64,000 bases of DNA from Magnetococcales bacterium (GCA_002753565.1 PEAM01000001.1:207621-271620), one strand, 5' to 3'. Positions 1 through 10,582 are shown, numbered from the stretch's first letter. Translations and numbers: made by a program. The notes: generated from the sequence alone by a model not told the origin.

Positions 1-1
1 A

Positions 2-628
2 GCCAGTGATTCCGACCACGTTCGCTATAACTATGTCAATGGACTGGATCGGTTTCTGAGTGAACACTCCCAGCTTTATGTTCAGCTTCGCGACCGATTT
101 GTCTTCTGGTGGTTTGGGATTACGGCCGAGGGGGTGATCAACCAAGTGGATGGTTCCAACCCACCCGATAAGGAGATACCACCCTATTCCCTCCAACAGT
201 CTGCCTTGAATCAGTACCGCCTCAATATTGAGACATTTGTAGATCTGGCTAACAATATTGGTGCGGTGCCGGTGTTGGTCAAGCAGGCCCGCTTGGCCCA
301 CCCGGACAATAGCGAGGCAGAAAAAAAGCGGATCAGTTATACGTTTCTCGGGCCTGACCCAACCAATCTTCTTCCAGAGATGCTCCCGAAGATTTTTGGT
401 AAAATAGATGAGATCATCACCAGCGTAGCCGACAGAAAAGGGGCGCTGGTTCTCGACCCTTCCCAGAAGATGAGCGGGAAGGGGGACTATTTTTCTGACC
501 ATATCCATTTTTCTGCCCAGGGTACGGCTGAGATGGCTCGGATTCTTTCTGCAGGGCTGTTGCCGGTGGTGGAAAGGTTGAGTTTCTCTGGTCAAAATGA
601 GGCTGTTACAGGAGAGATGGATAAATAA
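2..628 (+). CDS. SGNH/GDSL-type hydrolase-like protein, 5' end cut
   Basis: The reading frame is open from base 2, so the N-terminus lies outside the window; 208 residues are visible. Near the C-terminus the stretch DHIHFSAQGTAEMA (Asp-x-x-His at about nt 497-508) matches block V of SGNH hydrolases, which supplies the catalytic Asp and His. Upstream, VDLANNIGAVPVLVKQ resembles the central strand in which these enzymes look after a substrate-binding loop. The block I serine would be in the missing part. Family members are esterases, lipases or O-acetyl transfer enzymes on sugars. The substrate here cannot be told. A GTG at 134 could start a shorter product, but the frame continues upstream without a stop, so a partial gene is the better reading. 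Confidence 0.6.
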   Translation, partial: ASDSDHVRYNYVNGLDRFLSEHSQLYVQLRDRFVFWWFGITAEGVINQVDGSNPPDKEIPPYSLQQSALNQYRLNIETFVDLANNIGAVPVLVKQARLAHPDNSEAEKKRISYTFLGPDPTNLLPEMLPKIFGKIDEIITSVADRKGALVLDPSQKMSGKGDYFSDHIHFSAQGTAEMARILSAGLLPVVERLSFSGQNEAVTGEMDK

Positions 629-729
629 CACTTTAAATTCGTTAAAAATGGTGGAGGCTCTTCTGGATTTTTGTCCAATAAACAGGTAGCCTGTCGGGAC
701 TATAACCTGATCGAGGGGAACGCCTGACT

Positions 730-1374
730 GTGAATGAAACGACCCCTTCACCACCACCAAAGGATACAGGGGGGGGTGAAGCGACCTTATCCAAAGGGCT
801 GATTCTACTGACCGGCACACTGGCAGCCCTGATTTTTGTGACAGATCTGCTCTTGCCGTTGGGGGCGGCAGGGGCGGTACCATATGTGGTCGTTGTCATG
901 ACCGGATGGTGGTATCCCGGCGGCAAGCTGGTTCTATTGCGTCTGGCTGCCTTAAGCTCCATCCTTACCCTGGCCGGTTTTGTCTTCTCTCCGGCGGGGG
1001 GGGTGATCTGGGTTGTCCTGCTCAACCGCCTCTATGCTCTTTTTGCCATCTGGGCGGCAGCGGTTATTCTGATCATTGCCAAGACAAGTAGAAACTCCCT
1101 GGAAAAACAGACCTTTGAGCTTAAAAAACTTACCCTTGCTGTTGAGCAGAGCCCGATTTCGGTGGTTATTACCGACCTGGACGGGACGATCGAGTATGTC
1201 AATTCCACCTTTTCTGATTTAACCGGCTTTTCGTCTGAGGAGGTCATCGGTCAGACTCCTCGTGTATTGAAGTCGGGGCTTTTGCCGGCGGCCCTTTATA
1301 AGGATCTCTGGGATACCATTTCCCGTGGTGAGAGCTGGCATGAGGAGATCCTCAATCGGAAAAAAAAATGGTGA
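730..1374 (+). pseudogene. Hybrid sensor kinase, N-terminal part (membrane region and PAS), frame-broken
   Basis: GTG start at 730 preceded by GAGGGG (about 714-719). Residues about 20-125 hold several hydrophobic spans, as in a MASE-like membrane sensor. They are followed by a PAS domain (about 130-214) with the typical GTIEYVNSTFSDLTGFS core. The PAS domain ends abruptly as LNRKKKW then stop. The rest of the PAS domain ([14 protein letters not shown] and on to the ERK motif) continues in the next frame directly after a run of nine A. With eight A the junction would read [11 protein letters not shown], a usual PAS sequence. So this is the front of the 1325-6211 kinase, together about 1,827 residues. 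The break may be a sequencing error, a real mutation, or a slippage site. Confidence 0.8.
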
Positions 1375-4300
1375 GCTTTACTGGGCTGCTCTCAATATCC
1401 GTGGTGTGACAGATGATCAGGGCAGGATTCGCAAATATGTGGCTGTTCAGGAGGATATGACCGAGCGAAAGCTTGCGGAAAAAAAATTATCCCAGAGTAA
1501 TCGTGCGTTGAAGGCCCGGTTGATGTTCTCGGAGATTCTGTCGTCAGCCACCGATGAGGAGAGTATTCTCGACAAGCTCTGTCAGGTGTTGGTGGAAGAG
1601 GCCGGTTATCGTCTCTGTTGGCTGGGGTTTGCCCAGGACGATGAGGAGAAGCGAGTCCTTCCCGTGGCCCAGTTTGGTTTTGACCAGGGTTATCTGGATC
1701 GTATCAAGGTCTCTTGGGCCGATTGCGAACTGGGGCAGGGTCCGACCGGCATGGCCATTCGTACCGGACAATCCCGTGTGGTACAAGATATTCATTTACA
1801 CCCCAATTTCAAACTGTGGCACCTAGATGCCGAGGAGAGTGGCTTTGCCTCCAGTATTGCTCTTCCCCTGAAAAACAACAAGCAGGTCTTTGGTGCCCTC
1901 AACCTATACAGTGAGGATGAGGGGGCTTTTGATGAGAGTGAGGTCCTGCTTTTAGAGGATCTTGCCCAGCAGATGGCCCAAGGGCTGATTCGACTTCGCG
2001 AAGCGGCCTCCCACCGTCGCACCCAGATGGCTCTGCAAGATAGCGAACGGGGCTATAAAACCCTGTTTGATACCATGTCCAGTGGGGTGGCTGTCTATAC
2101 GGTTGTGGGGGATGGGGAAGATTTTGTCTTTAAAGACTTAAATGCTGCAGCCGAGGAGATCAGCCAGGTAAAACGGGCAGATGTGGTGGGGAAACGGTTG
2201 ACGGTGGTCTTTCCGAAAGCCCAATCCTTTGGCCTGCTGGGTGTTTTTCAACAGGTTCATCGAACCGGAGAGCCGACCAATCTTCCCGCCACTTTCTACC
2301 AAGATGATCAGATGCAGGCCTGGTTGGAAAACCGGGTTTATCGGCTGGAGTCGGGAGAGATTGTCGCCATCTATAACGATTTGACCGATAAGATGGTGGC
2401 CGAGGAGAGGTTGCGTCTAGCCCAGGAGTCGTTGGAAAATACCAGTGATATGGTATTTTGGGTGAATCCGGATGGGACTTTTTTCAATGTCAACCCCTCG
2501 GCCTGTCACACCTTGGGGTACACCAGGTCGGAATTGATGGGGCTGAAAACCTCTGATCTCAACCCGGATCATCCACCTGATATCTGGTTAGAGCACTGGG
2601 AGGAGTTGAAGGAAAAAGGCTGGCTGTTTTTTGAGGCCTCCATGATACCCAAAAAAGGGCCGCTGCTGCCGGTAGAGATCAGCGCCAGCTACATGGAGTT
2701 TGAAAATCAGATCTACAATCTGGCCATTGTCCGTGATATCTCGGTACGCAAACAGGCCGAAAGGTTGCTGCAGGAGTCGGAATCCATACAGCGGGATCTG
2801 TATGAAAATGCTCCGGTGGCCTTTATCTCTGTGAGTGTGCTGGATGGACGCATTTTACGCTGTAACAAGGCCTTTGAGCGGCTGTTTGGCTATCTGCCTG
2901 AGGAGGTGGAGAGCCTCAGGATCTTCAACCTGTATGCCGATACACCCCAGGGACTCCCTATTGCGGAGACCATTTTCAACACGCTGATAAGCAACGCCTC
3001 TGTTATGGATCAGGAGGTGGAGATGGTGCGCCAGGATGGTACCATCATCTGGGCCAGCGTCTCTACCTCCCCCAAAATGGATGGACAGGGTCAGGTGGTT
3101 GAGAGCCGTTCGGTCATTTTGGATCTGACAGCCCGAAAGGAGGCGGAAAAGTCTCTGCGCCAATATGCTGCCATTGTGGCTGCTTCGAAAGATCATATGG
3201 CTTTTTTAGACCGGAACTATATCTATCGGGCGGTGAATGATGCCTATCTGATCAATCACGGTAAGCAGAAGGATGATATTATTGGCCGAACGGTGGAAGA
3301 TCTGTTAGGGGGTAAGGTTTTTAAGCGAATTCAAGCCAATCTCGATCGCTGCTTGGCGGGTGAGGTAGTGAATTTTCAAGGTTGGTTTGTTTTTCCCGTC
3401 CAGGGCAGGCGGTGGATGGATATCTCCTATTTTCCGCAGTTTCAGGAGGATGGTGAGGTGTCGGGGATTGTCGTCACCTCTCGTGACCACACCTACCGCA
3501 AGGAGCTGACCGACCAGCTCCAGGAGAGTGAAGAGCGGTTTCAGATCAGCTCCCGGTTTGCCAACATCGGGGTGTGGGATTGGTATATCGAGACAGGTAG
3601 TTTGCACTGGTCAGAAAAGATAGCGCCACTCTTTGGCTATGAGCCAGGAGAGGTGGAGACCACCTATGACAACTTTCTGGCTGCCATCCACCCAGAAGAT
3701 CGCCCTCGGGTGTTGGATGCGATTAAAAAGTGTGTCGATAACGGAGAGGATTACAACATTGAACACCGCATCATCCAAAAATCCGATCAGTTGCGCTGGG
3801 TGAGTGAGCGAGGCGATGTCCTGCGTGATGAGCACGGAAAGCCCTATCGGATGCTGGGCGTGGTCCAGGATATTACCGCCCGTAAGGTGATGGAAAATGA
3901 TCTGCGTTACGCCAAAATCCAGGCCGAGGTGGCCAATCAGGCCAAGGGGCAGTTTCTGGCCAACATGAGCCATGAAATCCGCACCCCCATGAATGCCATT
4001 ACCGGCATGGCCTATCTGGCCCTGCAGACCGAGTTGACTCTCAAACAGAGAGGGTTTCTAGAGAAAATCCGTATGGCCTCGGAGGCGTTGCTGCGTATTA
4101 TCAACGATATCCTGGATTTTTCCAAGATCGATGCAGGCAAGTTGGAGCTGGAGGTGGCGGCGTTTGATCTGGACGAACTGTTGACCCAGTTAAATGATAT
4201 CACCCTGGCAAAGGGGGAGGCGAAAGGGTTGGAGATTCTTTTCTCCATCCCCTCGGAGGTGCCTCGCAGATTGATTGGAGACTCTGTTCGGTTACGTCAG

Positions 4301-6211
4301 GTTTTGACCAACCTGTGTGATAACGCCATCAAGTTTACCGCCGAGGGGGAGGTTTTTGTCTCTGTGGGTTTGGATCGTGCTGAGGCTGAGGAGGTTGTGC
4401 TGCGCTTCCAGGTTGGTGATAGCGGCATAGGGATCTCACCACAGCAGAGTCAAAATCTCTTCCAGCCCTTCAAACAGGTAGATGCCTCCACCACCCGAAA
4501 ATATGGCGGAACCGGCCTGGGGCTCTCCATCAGCCGTCGATTGGTGGAGATGATGGGAGGTGCCATTACCGTGGAGGAGGGCAGAGAGAAGAGGGGATCT
4601 GTCTTTGTCTTTACCGCCTGTTTTGGCCTCCAGAAACCAGCCTGTCAGCCCTCTTTTAGCTTGCCGAAAGAGTTGGAAAACATCCGGGCTCTGGTTGTTG
4701 ACGATCATGGCTTGTCTCGCGAAATTCTGCAAGACTATCTTGTCTCCCTCTCGCTATCCTGTGTGATGGCGGCCTCGGCAGAGGAGGCGCTTGGGCTTCT
4801 CTCTCAATCGGGAGAAAAACAGCCGACCCCTTTCGATCTTCTGGTGGTGGATTGGCAGATGCCGGGGATGAATGGGGTGGCGTTGGCGCATCAGATTCAA
4901 GCCCGTGCCGAATATGCCGATATGCCGGTACTTATTCTGGTTGGCAGTCAAGAGAGAGAGGAGGTAGAGAGCCTCTGCAGTCAACTCCGTCGGGTAGCGC
5001 TGTTGCGTAAGCCGGTCAACCTGATGGATCTGCAGAATCGGATTCTGACTCTCTTCAATCAAGCGATACCCCAACAGTCTCAGGGTTCTGAAGACGGGGC
5101 TGGGGCTAAAGGGCTTCAAGATCTGGCCGGTGCACGCTTTCTCCTGGTGGATGATCTGCCGGATAATCTGGAAATTCTCACGGAGATTCTCATTCCCTAT
5201 GGTATTGAGGTGTTCCGTGCCAACGACGGTCAGGAGGCGGTGGACAGGGTGGTAAACTCCCCCGGCTTTTTCGATGGTATTTTAATGGATATTCAGATGC
5301 CGGGGATGGATGGCTATGAGGCAACGCGTCTGATTCGCAGCCATCCTGAGGAGACGGTGCCCATTATTGCCATGACGGCCAGTGCCATGGTTCAGGATGT
5401 GAAAAAATGTCTGGAGATTGGCATGAATGATCACGTAGCCAAACCCATCGAGGTGGAGCATCTGTTTGCTACCCTGCTCAAATGGGTTGAGGTTGATGAG
5501 GAGAGGCGGGCACCGATACGAGCCGACAGGGGGGAGAGCAGGGATGATAAAACAGAACGGCAGGGGTTTGTGTTGCCGGAGCGGTTGCCGGGAATCGACC
5601 GGGAGGATGGGCTGCGTAGATTTGAAGGCAATGGCGGGCTGTTGGCCAAAATGATTGGCCAATTTATTCGGGAGTACGGTGATATCTCAGCAGCCTTGGC
5701 TCACCATCTGGAGTCAGGAGAGAGGGGGGAGGCGTTGGCTCTTCTGCATCAGGTCAAGGGGTTGGCGGGGAACATCTCTGCCACGGAGATATTCCACGTC
5801 TGCAGAGCGTTGGAAGAGCGTCTGAATGATCAATCGGAAGAGCCGTTGTCTCCTCTGCTGTTACGGTTGCAAAAGGGGATTGAGCAGCTGAAGGATTCTG
5901 CCCAAATTTTAACGGAACAAGAGGTGTTGGCTTCTTGTGGCGTTGTCAAAGTGGTGGAGGAGGTTGACCCGGAGAAAATTTTGCAATGGGCCGCAGAGTT
6001 ATCAATCTATCTGGACCGGAGAGATCTTCAGAGCGATAATCACCTGGAGATGATCAAGGCTGCTCTGAGCGGTCTTCCTGAGTTTATCTATGACCTGAAG
6101 AGACTTGAATCCTGTCTCAGTCGTCTGGATAATGTCGGTGCCAAGGAGCCTCTAACAGAGATAGTGCGCAAATTAAAGCAGATGGCTACGAGGGATAATG
6201 CAGATATTTAA
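1325..6211 (+). CDS. Multi-PAS hybrid histidine kinase, main part
   Basis: After the end of the first PAS domain come a GAF domain (about 70-225), five more PAS-like domains (about 240-860), and HisKA with the phospho-accepting His at residue 883 ([15 protein letters not shown]). An HATPase (GDSGIGIS and GGTGLGLS boxes) follows. Two receivers come next, with Asp about 1176 (VVDWQMPG) and Asp about 1322 ([10 protein letters not shown]), then a C-terminal Hpt domain with His about 1475 (HQVKGLAG). This is a complete phosphorelay of the BarA/ArcB kind in one chain. The membrane sensor lies in the preceding frame (730-1374), joined through the A9 run. If made alone, translation would need a GTG at 1325 or a later start, giving a soluble kinase. 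It overlaps the downstream response regulator gene by 14 nt, so the two are co-transcribed. Signals are unknown. Confidence 0.88.
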   Translation: MVRAGMRRSSIGKKNGELYWAALNIRGVTDDQGRIRKYVAVQEDMTERKLAEKKLSQSNRALKARLMFSEILSSATDEESILDKLCQVLVEEAGYRLCWLGFAQDDEEKRVLPVAQFGFDQGYLDRIKVSWADCELGQGPTGMAIRTGQSRVVQDIHLHPNFKLWHLDAEESGFASSIALPLKNNKQVFGALNLYSEDEGAFDESEVLLLEDLAQQMAQGLIRLREAASHRRTQMALQDSERGYKTLFDTMSSGVAVYTVVGDGEDFVFKDLNAAAEEISQVKRADVVGKRLTVVFPKAQSFGLLGVFQQVHRTGEPTNLPATFYQDDQMQAWLENRVYRLESGEIVAIYNDLTDKMVAEERLRLAQESLENTSDMVFWVNPDGTFFNVNPSACHTLGYTRSELMGLKTSDLNPDHPPDIWLEHWEELKEKGWLFFEASMIPKKGPLLPVEISASYMEFENQIYNLAIVRDISVRKQAERLLQESESIQRDLYENAPVAFISVSVLDGRILRCNKAFERLFGYLPEEVESLRIFNLYADTPQGLPIAETIFNTLISNASVMDQEVEMVRQDGTIIWASVSTSPKMDGQGQVVESRSVILDLTARKEAEKSLRQYAAIVAASKDHMAFLDRNYIYRAVNDAYLINHGKQKDDIIGRTVEDLLGGKVFKRIQANLDRCLAGEVVNFQGWFVFPVQGRRWMDISYFPQFQEDGEVSGIVVTSRDHTYRKELTDQLQESEERFQISSRFANIGVWDWYIETGSLHWSEKIAPLFGYEPGEVETTYDNFLAAIHPEDRPRVLDAIKKCVDNGEDYNIEHRIIQKSDQLRWVSERGDVLRDEHGKPYRMLGVVQDITARKVMENDLRYAKIQAEVANQAKGQFLANMSHEIRTPMNAITGMAYLALQTELTLKQRGFLEKIRMASEALLRIINDILDFSKIDAGKLELEVAAFDLDELLTQLNDITLAKGEAKGLEILFSIPSEVPRRLIGDSVRLRQVLTNLCDNAIKFTAEGEVFVSVGLDRAEAEEVVLRFQVGDSGIGISPQQSQNLFQPFKQVDASTTRKYGGTGLGLSISRRLVEMMGGAITVEEGREKRGSVFVFTACFGLQKPACQPSFSLPKELENIRALVVDDHGLSREILQDYLVSLSLSCVMAASAEEALGLLSQSGEKQPTPFDLLVVDWQMPGMNGVALAHQIQARAEYADMPVLILVGSQEREEVESLCSQLRRVALLRKPVNLMDLQNRILTLFNQAIPQQSQGSEDGAGAKGLQDLAGARFLLVDDLPDNLEILTEILIPYGIEVFRANDGQEAVDRVVNSPGFFDGILMDIQMPGMDGYEATRLIRSHPEETVPIIAMTASAMVQDVKKCLEIGMNDHVAKPIEVEHLFATLLKWVEVDEERRAPIRADRGESRDDKTERQGFVLPERLPGIDREDGLRRFEGNGGLLAKMIGQFIREYGDISAALAHHLESGERGEALALLHQVKGLAGNISATEIFHVCRALEERLNDQSEEPLSPLLLRLQKGIEQLKDSAQILTEQEVLASCGVVKVVEEVDPEKILQWAAELSIYLDRRDLQSDNHLEMIKAALSGLPEFIYDLKRLESCLSRLDNVGAKEPLTEIVRKLKQMATRDNADI
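1360..1368 (+). other. A9 homopolymer at the kinase frame junction
   Basis: Nine consecutive A sit exactly where the PAS domain passes from frame 1 to frame 2. Dropping one A restores one continuous protein. Runs of nine A are known sites of RNA polymerase slippage and of sequencing and replication indels. The sequence alone cannot separate these. Confidence 0.75.
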
Positions 6212-7106
6212 GAAAAAAAGCACCATCCTCATAGTGGATGACTCTACGGCAAACATCCGGATTTTAAGTGAAATTCTTGGGAAGGAGTACCAGATTATTT
6301 TTGCCACCACCGGCGTGGATGCTCTGGAGAGTGCGGTAACGGGGACTCCTGATCTGATTTTGTTGGATATCATGATGCCAGAAATGGATGGTTATGAGAT
6401 CTGTTCCAGGCTTAAATCCGATAGCCGAACCAGTGATATTCCGGTCATCTTCATCACCTCCTTGGATAAGGAGCAGCATGAAACGGTCGGTCTGGAGCTG
6501 GGTGGTATCGACTATATTACCAAACCCATCAACCCCAACCTGGTTCGGCTGCGGATTCGTAACCACATGGAGTTGAAGATTCTTCAGGATCACTATAAAA
6601 ACCTCTCCTCCAAAGATGGTCTGACCGGTTTAGCCAATCGGCGACATTTTGATGAGTTCCTGGATCGTGAGTGGCGACGCTCCCTACGTTCCCGCTCGAT
6701 TCTCTCTCTTATCCTGATGGATATTGACTGTTTCAAGCCGTATAATGACCATTATGGACATACGGCTGGGGATGATTGTTTAAAGAGGATCGCCTCGATC
6801 ATGTTTGGCACCATGGAGCGCTCTACCGATCTGATCGCCCGCTATGGTGGGGAGGAGTTTGTCTGCGTTTTGCCGGGGACCGATACGGAGGGGGCAAAAG
6901 TGTTGGCTGAAAAACTTCGGAAGAGGGTCGCCTCGTTAGAGATACCCCATGCCTATTCTCAAACCGGCAAGGGGTATGTGACCATCAGTCTGGGTATCGC
7001 CAGTATGACCCCTTCCAAGGAGGGGCGCTGGAGTGCGTTGATTGAGTCGGCTGACAAAAAACTCTATCAGGCCAAAAAGTTGGGTAGAGATTGTGTGGTC
7101 GGGTGA
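6198..7106 (+). CDS. Response regulator with diguanylate cyclase (REC-GGDEF)
   Basis: Residues 8-125 form a receiver with all key residues: the acidic pair in ILIVDDS, the phospho-Asp in LLDIMMPEMDGYE, Thr/Ser in FITS and Lys in ITKPI. A GGDEF domain follows with an intact GGEEF active loop (RYGGEEF). RSTD lies exactly five residues upstream of GGEEF, which is the canonical product-inhibition I-site. The protein should therefore make cyclic di-GMP from two GTP, be switched on by phosphorylation, and be held in check by its product. This is the PleD/WspR logic with one receiver. The ATG at 6198 has GAGGG just upstream and lies inside the end of the hybrid kinase gene (14-nt overlap), so that kinase is the obvious phosphodonor. 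This last point is inference. Confidence 0.92.
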   Translation: MQIFKKKSTILIVDDSTANIRILSEILGKEYQIIFATTGVDALESAVTGTPDLILLDIMMPEMDGYEICSRLKSDSRTSDIPVIFITSLDKEQHETVGLELGGIDYITKPINPNLVRLRIRNHMELKILQDHYKNLSSKDGLTGLANRRHFDEFLDREWRRSLRSRSILSLILMDIDCFKPYNDHYGHTAGDDCLKRIASIMFGTMERSTDLIARYGGEEFVCVLPGTDTEGAKVLAEKLRKRVASLEIPHAYSQTGKGYVTISLGIASMTPSKEGRWSALIESADKKLYQAKKLGRDCVVG

Positions 7107-7164
7107 TGCGCCTGTCCGTTGCTCTGTGGAAGGCTCTTTTATCCCGGTAGATTAAAGGTACACT

Positions 7165-7554
7165 ATGGCAAAAAAGGGTCGGATATTACTCTTGTCGGTT
7201 TTAGTGGTCTGGGGCGTTATCGGTGGGGTGGTTCCACTCCATGACGCTTTTGGTGGGGTCTATACCTGTCGCAAGGTTGCGCAAGGGTGTGAGAGTAGCA
7301 ACAATATTGAGTATGGTTCTTGCCTGGGGTATCTGGCGGGATTGAGTGGCTGGGAAATTTTTTTGCAGGTCAACCTGGAGAAACACCGGGTTTTCTGTTT
7401 TCCGGAGGTGATGAAAACCGGACAGTTGAAGAAAATTTTCCTCCGCTACCTGGAGAAACATCCTGAGCAGATGGACAGCGCGGCCTCCCTCTGTTTTTTT
7501 GAGGCGATGTCAGAGGCTTTTCCCTGCCGACCAGCAGCCCCACCCTCAGAATAA
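7165..7554 (+). CDS. Secreted Rap1a/Tai-like small protein
   Basis: 129 residues. The N-terminus has a Lys/Arg start and a hydrophobic core ending near HDAFGG, a Sec signal peptide. The mature part contains GSCLGYLAGLSG, a C-FPE step, GQLKKIFLRYLEKHPE and a closing AFPC. This is the pattern of the Rap1a/Tai family (type VI secretion immunity proteins and many orphan periplasmic relatives), with four to five Cys likely to form disulfides. AAAGGT precedes the ATG by five bases. No effector or type VI secretion gene is nearby, so an immunity role is not supported by context. It may be an orphan immunity protein or a periplasmic protein of other use. Confidence 0.7.
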   Translation: MAKKGRILLLSVLVVWGVIGGVVPLHDAFGGVYTCRKVAQGCESSNNIEYGSCLGYLAGLSGWEIFLQVNLEKHRVFCFPEVMKTGQLKKIFLRYLEKHPEQMDSAASLCFFEAMSEAFPCRPAAPPSE

Positions 7555-7570
7555 AAGCTGGGGGATCACT

Positions 7571-8443
7571 TTAACCTGGAAACGACTCTTTGAGCCAAAA
7601 CCGCAGGGTCAAGATCAGTTTTTTGACAGAAGTGAGCTGGACCGGTCGGGTTAAGCTGTCAAATTTTCGTGCCTTGAGAAGTGTCAGGTAGCGGTGATAG
7701 ATGGCAGACATCACCAGAGCGGGAAAGAGACATTTTCGCTCTTTTTTATCCTGGATCAACCCCTCCCCAGCCTGGAAATGGGTTTCGGCCAGGGCCCCCA
7801 GCTCTGTCAACGCCCGGCCAAGAGGCTCGCTCCAGCGGCCCGCCAGAATATCTTCTGTCTTGAGCCCATTGGCCAGCAAGAGGTTCTGGGGAATATAGAC
7901 CCGACCCCGCTCTCCATCCTCTTTGATATCCCTTAATATATTGGTAAGCTGAAAGGCCATCCCCAGATGGAAGGCAAACTGATCCCACTTGGCCTGTTGT
8001 GCCGGGCTGATGGGTCTCTCCCGGCAGAAGATCGGCAGGGTGATCAAACCGACAGCGACCGCCACCTTGTGGCAGTAGTCGGAAAGGGCCTCCTGGTCTT
8101 TGAAGGTAGGCTGGTCAAGATCCATCTCCATGCCGTCGATAATGTCGTGGAAGGGCTGGGTGGGTAGCTTGAAGAGCTGTATGGCCTGAGCCAACTCCTG
8201 ACAGACCGGGTGTTCCGGGTTGGTGCGGGCGAATGCTCGATTAAGATCGTCCCGCCAGTGATTCAACCGTTCTCGGGCCTGCTCTGGGTCTCCTCCTTCA
8301 TCCACCGTATCGTCTACCTCACGGCAGAAGGCGTAGAGGGCATACATGGCAGCGCGCCGGGGAGGGGAGAGGAGTCGGATGGGATAGTAGAAAGAGCTGT
8401 TGGCTTTTAGGGTGCGGTCGCGACAGTAGGCGGCGGGGGTCAT
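7571..8443 (-). CDS. hpnD: Presqualene diphosphate synthase HpnD
   Basis: 290 residues of the squalene/phytoene synthase family. The first aspartate-rich motif is FCREVDDTVDE and the second is NILRDIKEDGERGRVYIP; both bind Mg-diphosphate. In the bacterial three-enzyme route HpnD joins two farnesyl diphosphates to presqualene diphosphate, HpnC turns that to hydroxysqualene, and HpnE reduces it to squalene. The order hpnC-hpnD with a 4-bp ATGA overlap (8440-8443) is the usual one. hpnE and the hopanoid cyclase are not in this window. Phytoene synthase is the alternative reading, but the hpnC partner argues for squalene. Confidence 0.9.
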   Translation of the reverse strand: MTPAAYCRDRTLKANSSFYYPIRLLSPPRRAAMYALYAFCREVDDTVDEGGDPEQARERLNHWRDDLNRAFARTNPEHPVCQELAQAIQLFKLPTQPFHDIIDGMEMDLDQPTFKDQEALSDYCHKVAVAVGLITLPIFCRERPISPAQQAKWDQFAFHLGMAFQLTNILRDIKEDGERGRVYIPQNLLLANGLKTEDILAGRWSEPLGRALTELGALAETHFQAGEGLIQDKKERKCLFPALVMSAIYHRYLTLLKARKFDSLTRPVQLTSVKKLILTLRFWLKESFPG

Positions 8444-9345
8444 GAGCGAATTCGCTTGATGGCACGCCAGAGGCAGGCGGCACGATTGCTGTTGGTCAGG
8501 CGAGGCCGTCCCCGCAACGTGTTGCCATCCATCTCCTCAATTTTGCCCAGTACCGCCAGCCCACCCTCGATAATGGTTGCCATCTCCAGGTTGAGGGGCC
8601 ACTGCAGCTGCTTGACCAGGGGCGAGCCATATTCAAACAGTTGCCGGCTCTGCTCCACCAAATGTTTGACAAGATTGCCCAGAGGGGGAGAAAAACGGCG
8701 GATAAGAATCATCTTTTCATCGACACCAAACCGCTCAAGCTCCTCTCGGGGCAGGTAGAGGGGGCGGCCGGTCAGGGTGTCTTGTCCCAGATCTTGGAGA
8801 TGGTTGGTCAGTTGAAGCGCGGTACAGATGGCATCGGAATAGCGAATTTTTTGCGGCAGAGGCTCCCCCGGTTCCAGGTAGGCCTCTCCGGCAATATGCA
8901 GGATGATCCGACCCACCGGATTGGCGGAGTATCGACAGTACTCTTCCAGCTCTGCCAGGGTTTCGTAGCGCTTATTGGTTACATCCATCCGAAAGGCGAC
9001 AAGGAGTTCGTGGAAGGGGGCTGAGGTCAGTCCGGTCATGTCGAAGGTGTGGCGCAAGGCACGGAAAACCGGGTGGTTGGGCTTACCCTCCTCTGCCAGC
9101 ATCAGGCGATCGGACCAGTTGTCCAGTAGCTGCAGTTTGGTATCATTTTCCCGGCCGGGCAGGTCGGCAAAGTCGTCAGCGGTTCGGGCAAAAGCATAGA
9201 CAGCGTGGAGGTGGTGGCGAATCTGTCGAGGAGCCAGGAGAGAGCCAACCGGGAAGTTTTCGGTATTCTTCCGGACAATATCTCGGCAATAGTCAAAATC
9301 TGCCGTCAGATGAGAGGGGATGGCGCTCAATAAATACATCATCAC
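8440..9345 (-). CDS. hpnC: Squalene synthase HpnC (hydroxysqualene-forming)
   Basis: 301 residues of the squalene/phytoene synthase fold. The first motif is YAFARTADDFADLPG and the second region is LTNHLQDLGQDTLTGRPLYLP. The substitution of QDLGQD for the usual RDI-ED is common in HpnC as compared with HpnD. The partner gene hpnD starts inside the stop codon region (4-bp overlap), so the two proteins are translationally coupled. Product: hydroxysqualene from presqualene diphosphate, feeding hopanoids or other triterpenes of the membrane. Two ATG codons stand in a row at the start and no clear Shine-Dalgarno is seen, so the exact start is uncertain by one or two codons. Confidence 0.88.
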   Translation of the reverse strand: MMMYLLSAIPSHLTADFDYCRDIVRKNTENFPVGSLLAPRQIRHHLHAVYAFARTADDFADLPGRENDTKLQLLDNWSDRLMLAEEGKPNHPVFRALRHTFDMTGLTSAPFHELLVAFRMDVTNKRYETLAELEEYCRYSANPVGRIILHIAGEAYLEPGEPLPQKIRYSDAICTALQLTNHLQDLGQDTLTGRPLYLPREELERFGVDEKMILIRRFSPPLGNLVKHLVEQSRQLFEYGSPLVKQLQWPLNLEMATIIEGGLAVLGKIEEMDGNTLRGRPRLTNSNRAACLWRAIKRIRS

Positions 9346-9447
9346 AAATTACTATAACCAGACCCCATCCACAAGCCGATCGGTGTTGTGGGGGTAATTC
9401 GATGGGTTAATTGGCGGTAATAGTGTTGTTAAAAGGTTGATTAAACT

Positions 9448-10455
9448 TTACAAATCCTTGCTTGGAGAGGGGGCTGTTTTCGGGTGGTCCAGGCTGCCTC
9501 TGACGGTCAGCCATTGGGACAGCTGTTCCCGGTCGATGGCAAACAGTCCACTGCCGCCAAAATGAAAGAGAAGCCAGTCGCCTGGAAAGTCAGGCCAGCA
9601 GGTTTCCATGATCTCCTGGGTTTCATCCCCCACCTCGCACAGCAGTAGTCCTCCCGGTTTGAGATGGTCAACAGCTTGTTGCAGCAGGGGGATGATCAGA
9701 TCAAGCCCCTGGGCGCCGGCTGCCAGAGCCAGGGCAGGTTCATGGCGGTATTCCGGTGGGAGCGTATCCATGGTCTGGGTGGAAACATAGGGGGGGTTGG
9801 TGACGATGAGATCATAGGTTTTACCTGACAGCCCCTGGAAAAGGTCGGACTCGATCAGTTGGAGCTGACTGCCCAGCTTAAAGTGATCTCTGTTGATCTG
9901 GGCTACCTGCAGCGCCAGAGGAGAGATGTCGGCACCATCAACCTGGGCATGGGGAAAGGTTCGGGCCAGAATAATGGCCAGACAGCCGCTACCGGTACAG
10001 AGGTCGAGAATATGCGAAACCTGTCCGGTTTCCAACAAGGCGTCAAAACCCTCTTCGTCATCAAAAATATTTTCAAATCGGGAGCGGGGAATGAGTACCC
10101 GCTCATCGACAAAAAAGCGTTCTCCAGCGAAAAAAGCCTCCTGGGTGATGTAGGCCGCTGGCAGACGTTTGTTAATACGGTTATCCCAAATTGGTGCCAC
10201 CCGATTGGCAGCATCATCCGGTGGGGGTTGATCCAGCCTCTGTTCAATTTCGTTAAATGCTATTGAAAATGCATAACATATTAAATATTCAGCTTCTAGG
10301 TATGGTTCTTGCGAGCCATTCTCCAGGCAAATTTCCTCCGTTTGGAGGTTGTCTGCCACCAGGGTGATCCACTCTCCGATGGTGGCCGGTTTGGACCGGC
10401 CAGCCAAGAAAGGGGGGGGATTGTTGTAACGATTGGTATTTTTGTCCTTTTTCAT
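9448..10455 (-). CDS. prmB: Ribosomal protein uL3 glutamine N5-methyltransferase PrmB
   Basis: 335 residues. The SAM-binding motif I is LDLCTGSGCLAIIL and the catalytic NPPY motif is in LIVTNPPYVS, which binds the target glutamine amide. The N-terminal helical region and the RSRFENIF segment in front of motif I fit PrmB better than PrmC/HemK, which methylates release factors. PrmB methylates a glutamine of ribosomal protein L3. The first 20 residues are polar and proline-rich and look like an extension. No good Shine-Dalgarno precedes the ATG at 10455. The gene stands alone, divergent from the sigma-54 regulator at 10631. Confidence 0.88.
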   Translation of the reverse strand: MKKDKNTNRYNNPPPFLAGRSKPATIGEWITLVADNLQTEEICLENGSQEPYLEAEYLICYAFSIAFNEIEQRLDQPPPDDAANRVAPIWDNRINKRLPAAYITQEAFFAGERFFVDERVLIPRSRFENIFDDEEGFDALLETGQVSHILDLCTGSGCLAIILARTFPHAQVDGADISPLALQVAQINRDHFKLGSQLQLIESDLFQGLSGKTYDLIVTNPPYVSTQTMDTLPPEYRHEPALALAAGAQGLDLIIPLLQQAVDHLKPGGLLLCEVGDETQEIMETCWPDFPGDWLLFHFGGSGLFAIDREQLSQWLTVRGSLDHPKTAPSPSKDL

Positions 10456-10582
10456 GGAGAATATACTCTACCCGGGTGGTGTTATGAAAAAAAATACAAT
10501 TTCAGGGTGAATCGACTTGTTGACGAGACGTAATTGTCGTACTCTCTGTTGGAATTTTGACACATCAAGCTTCTAAGATCGG

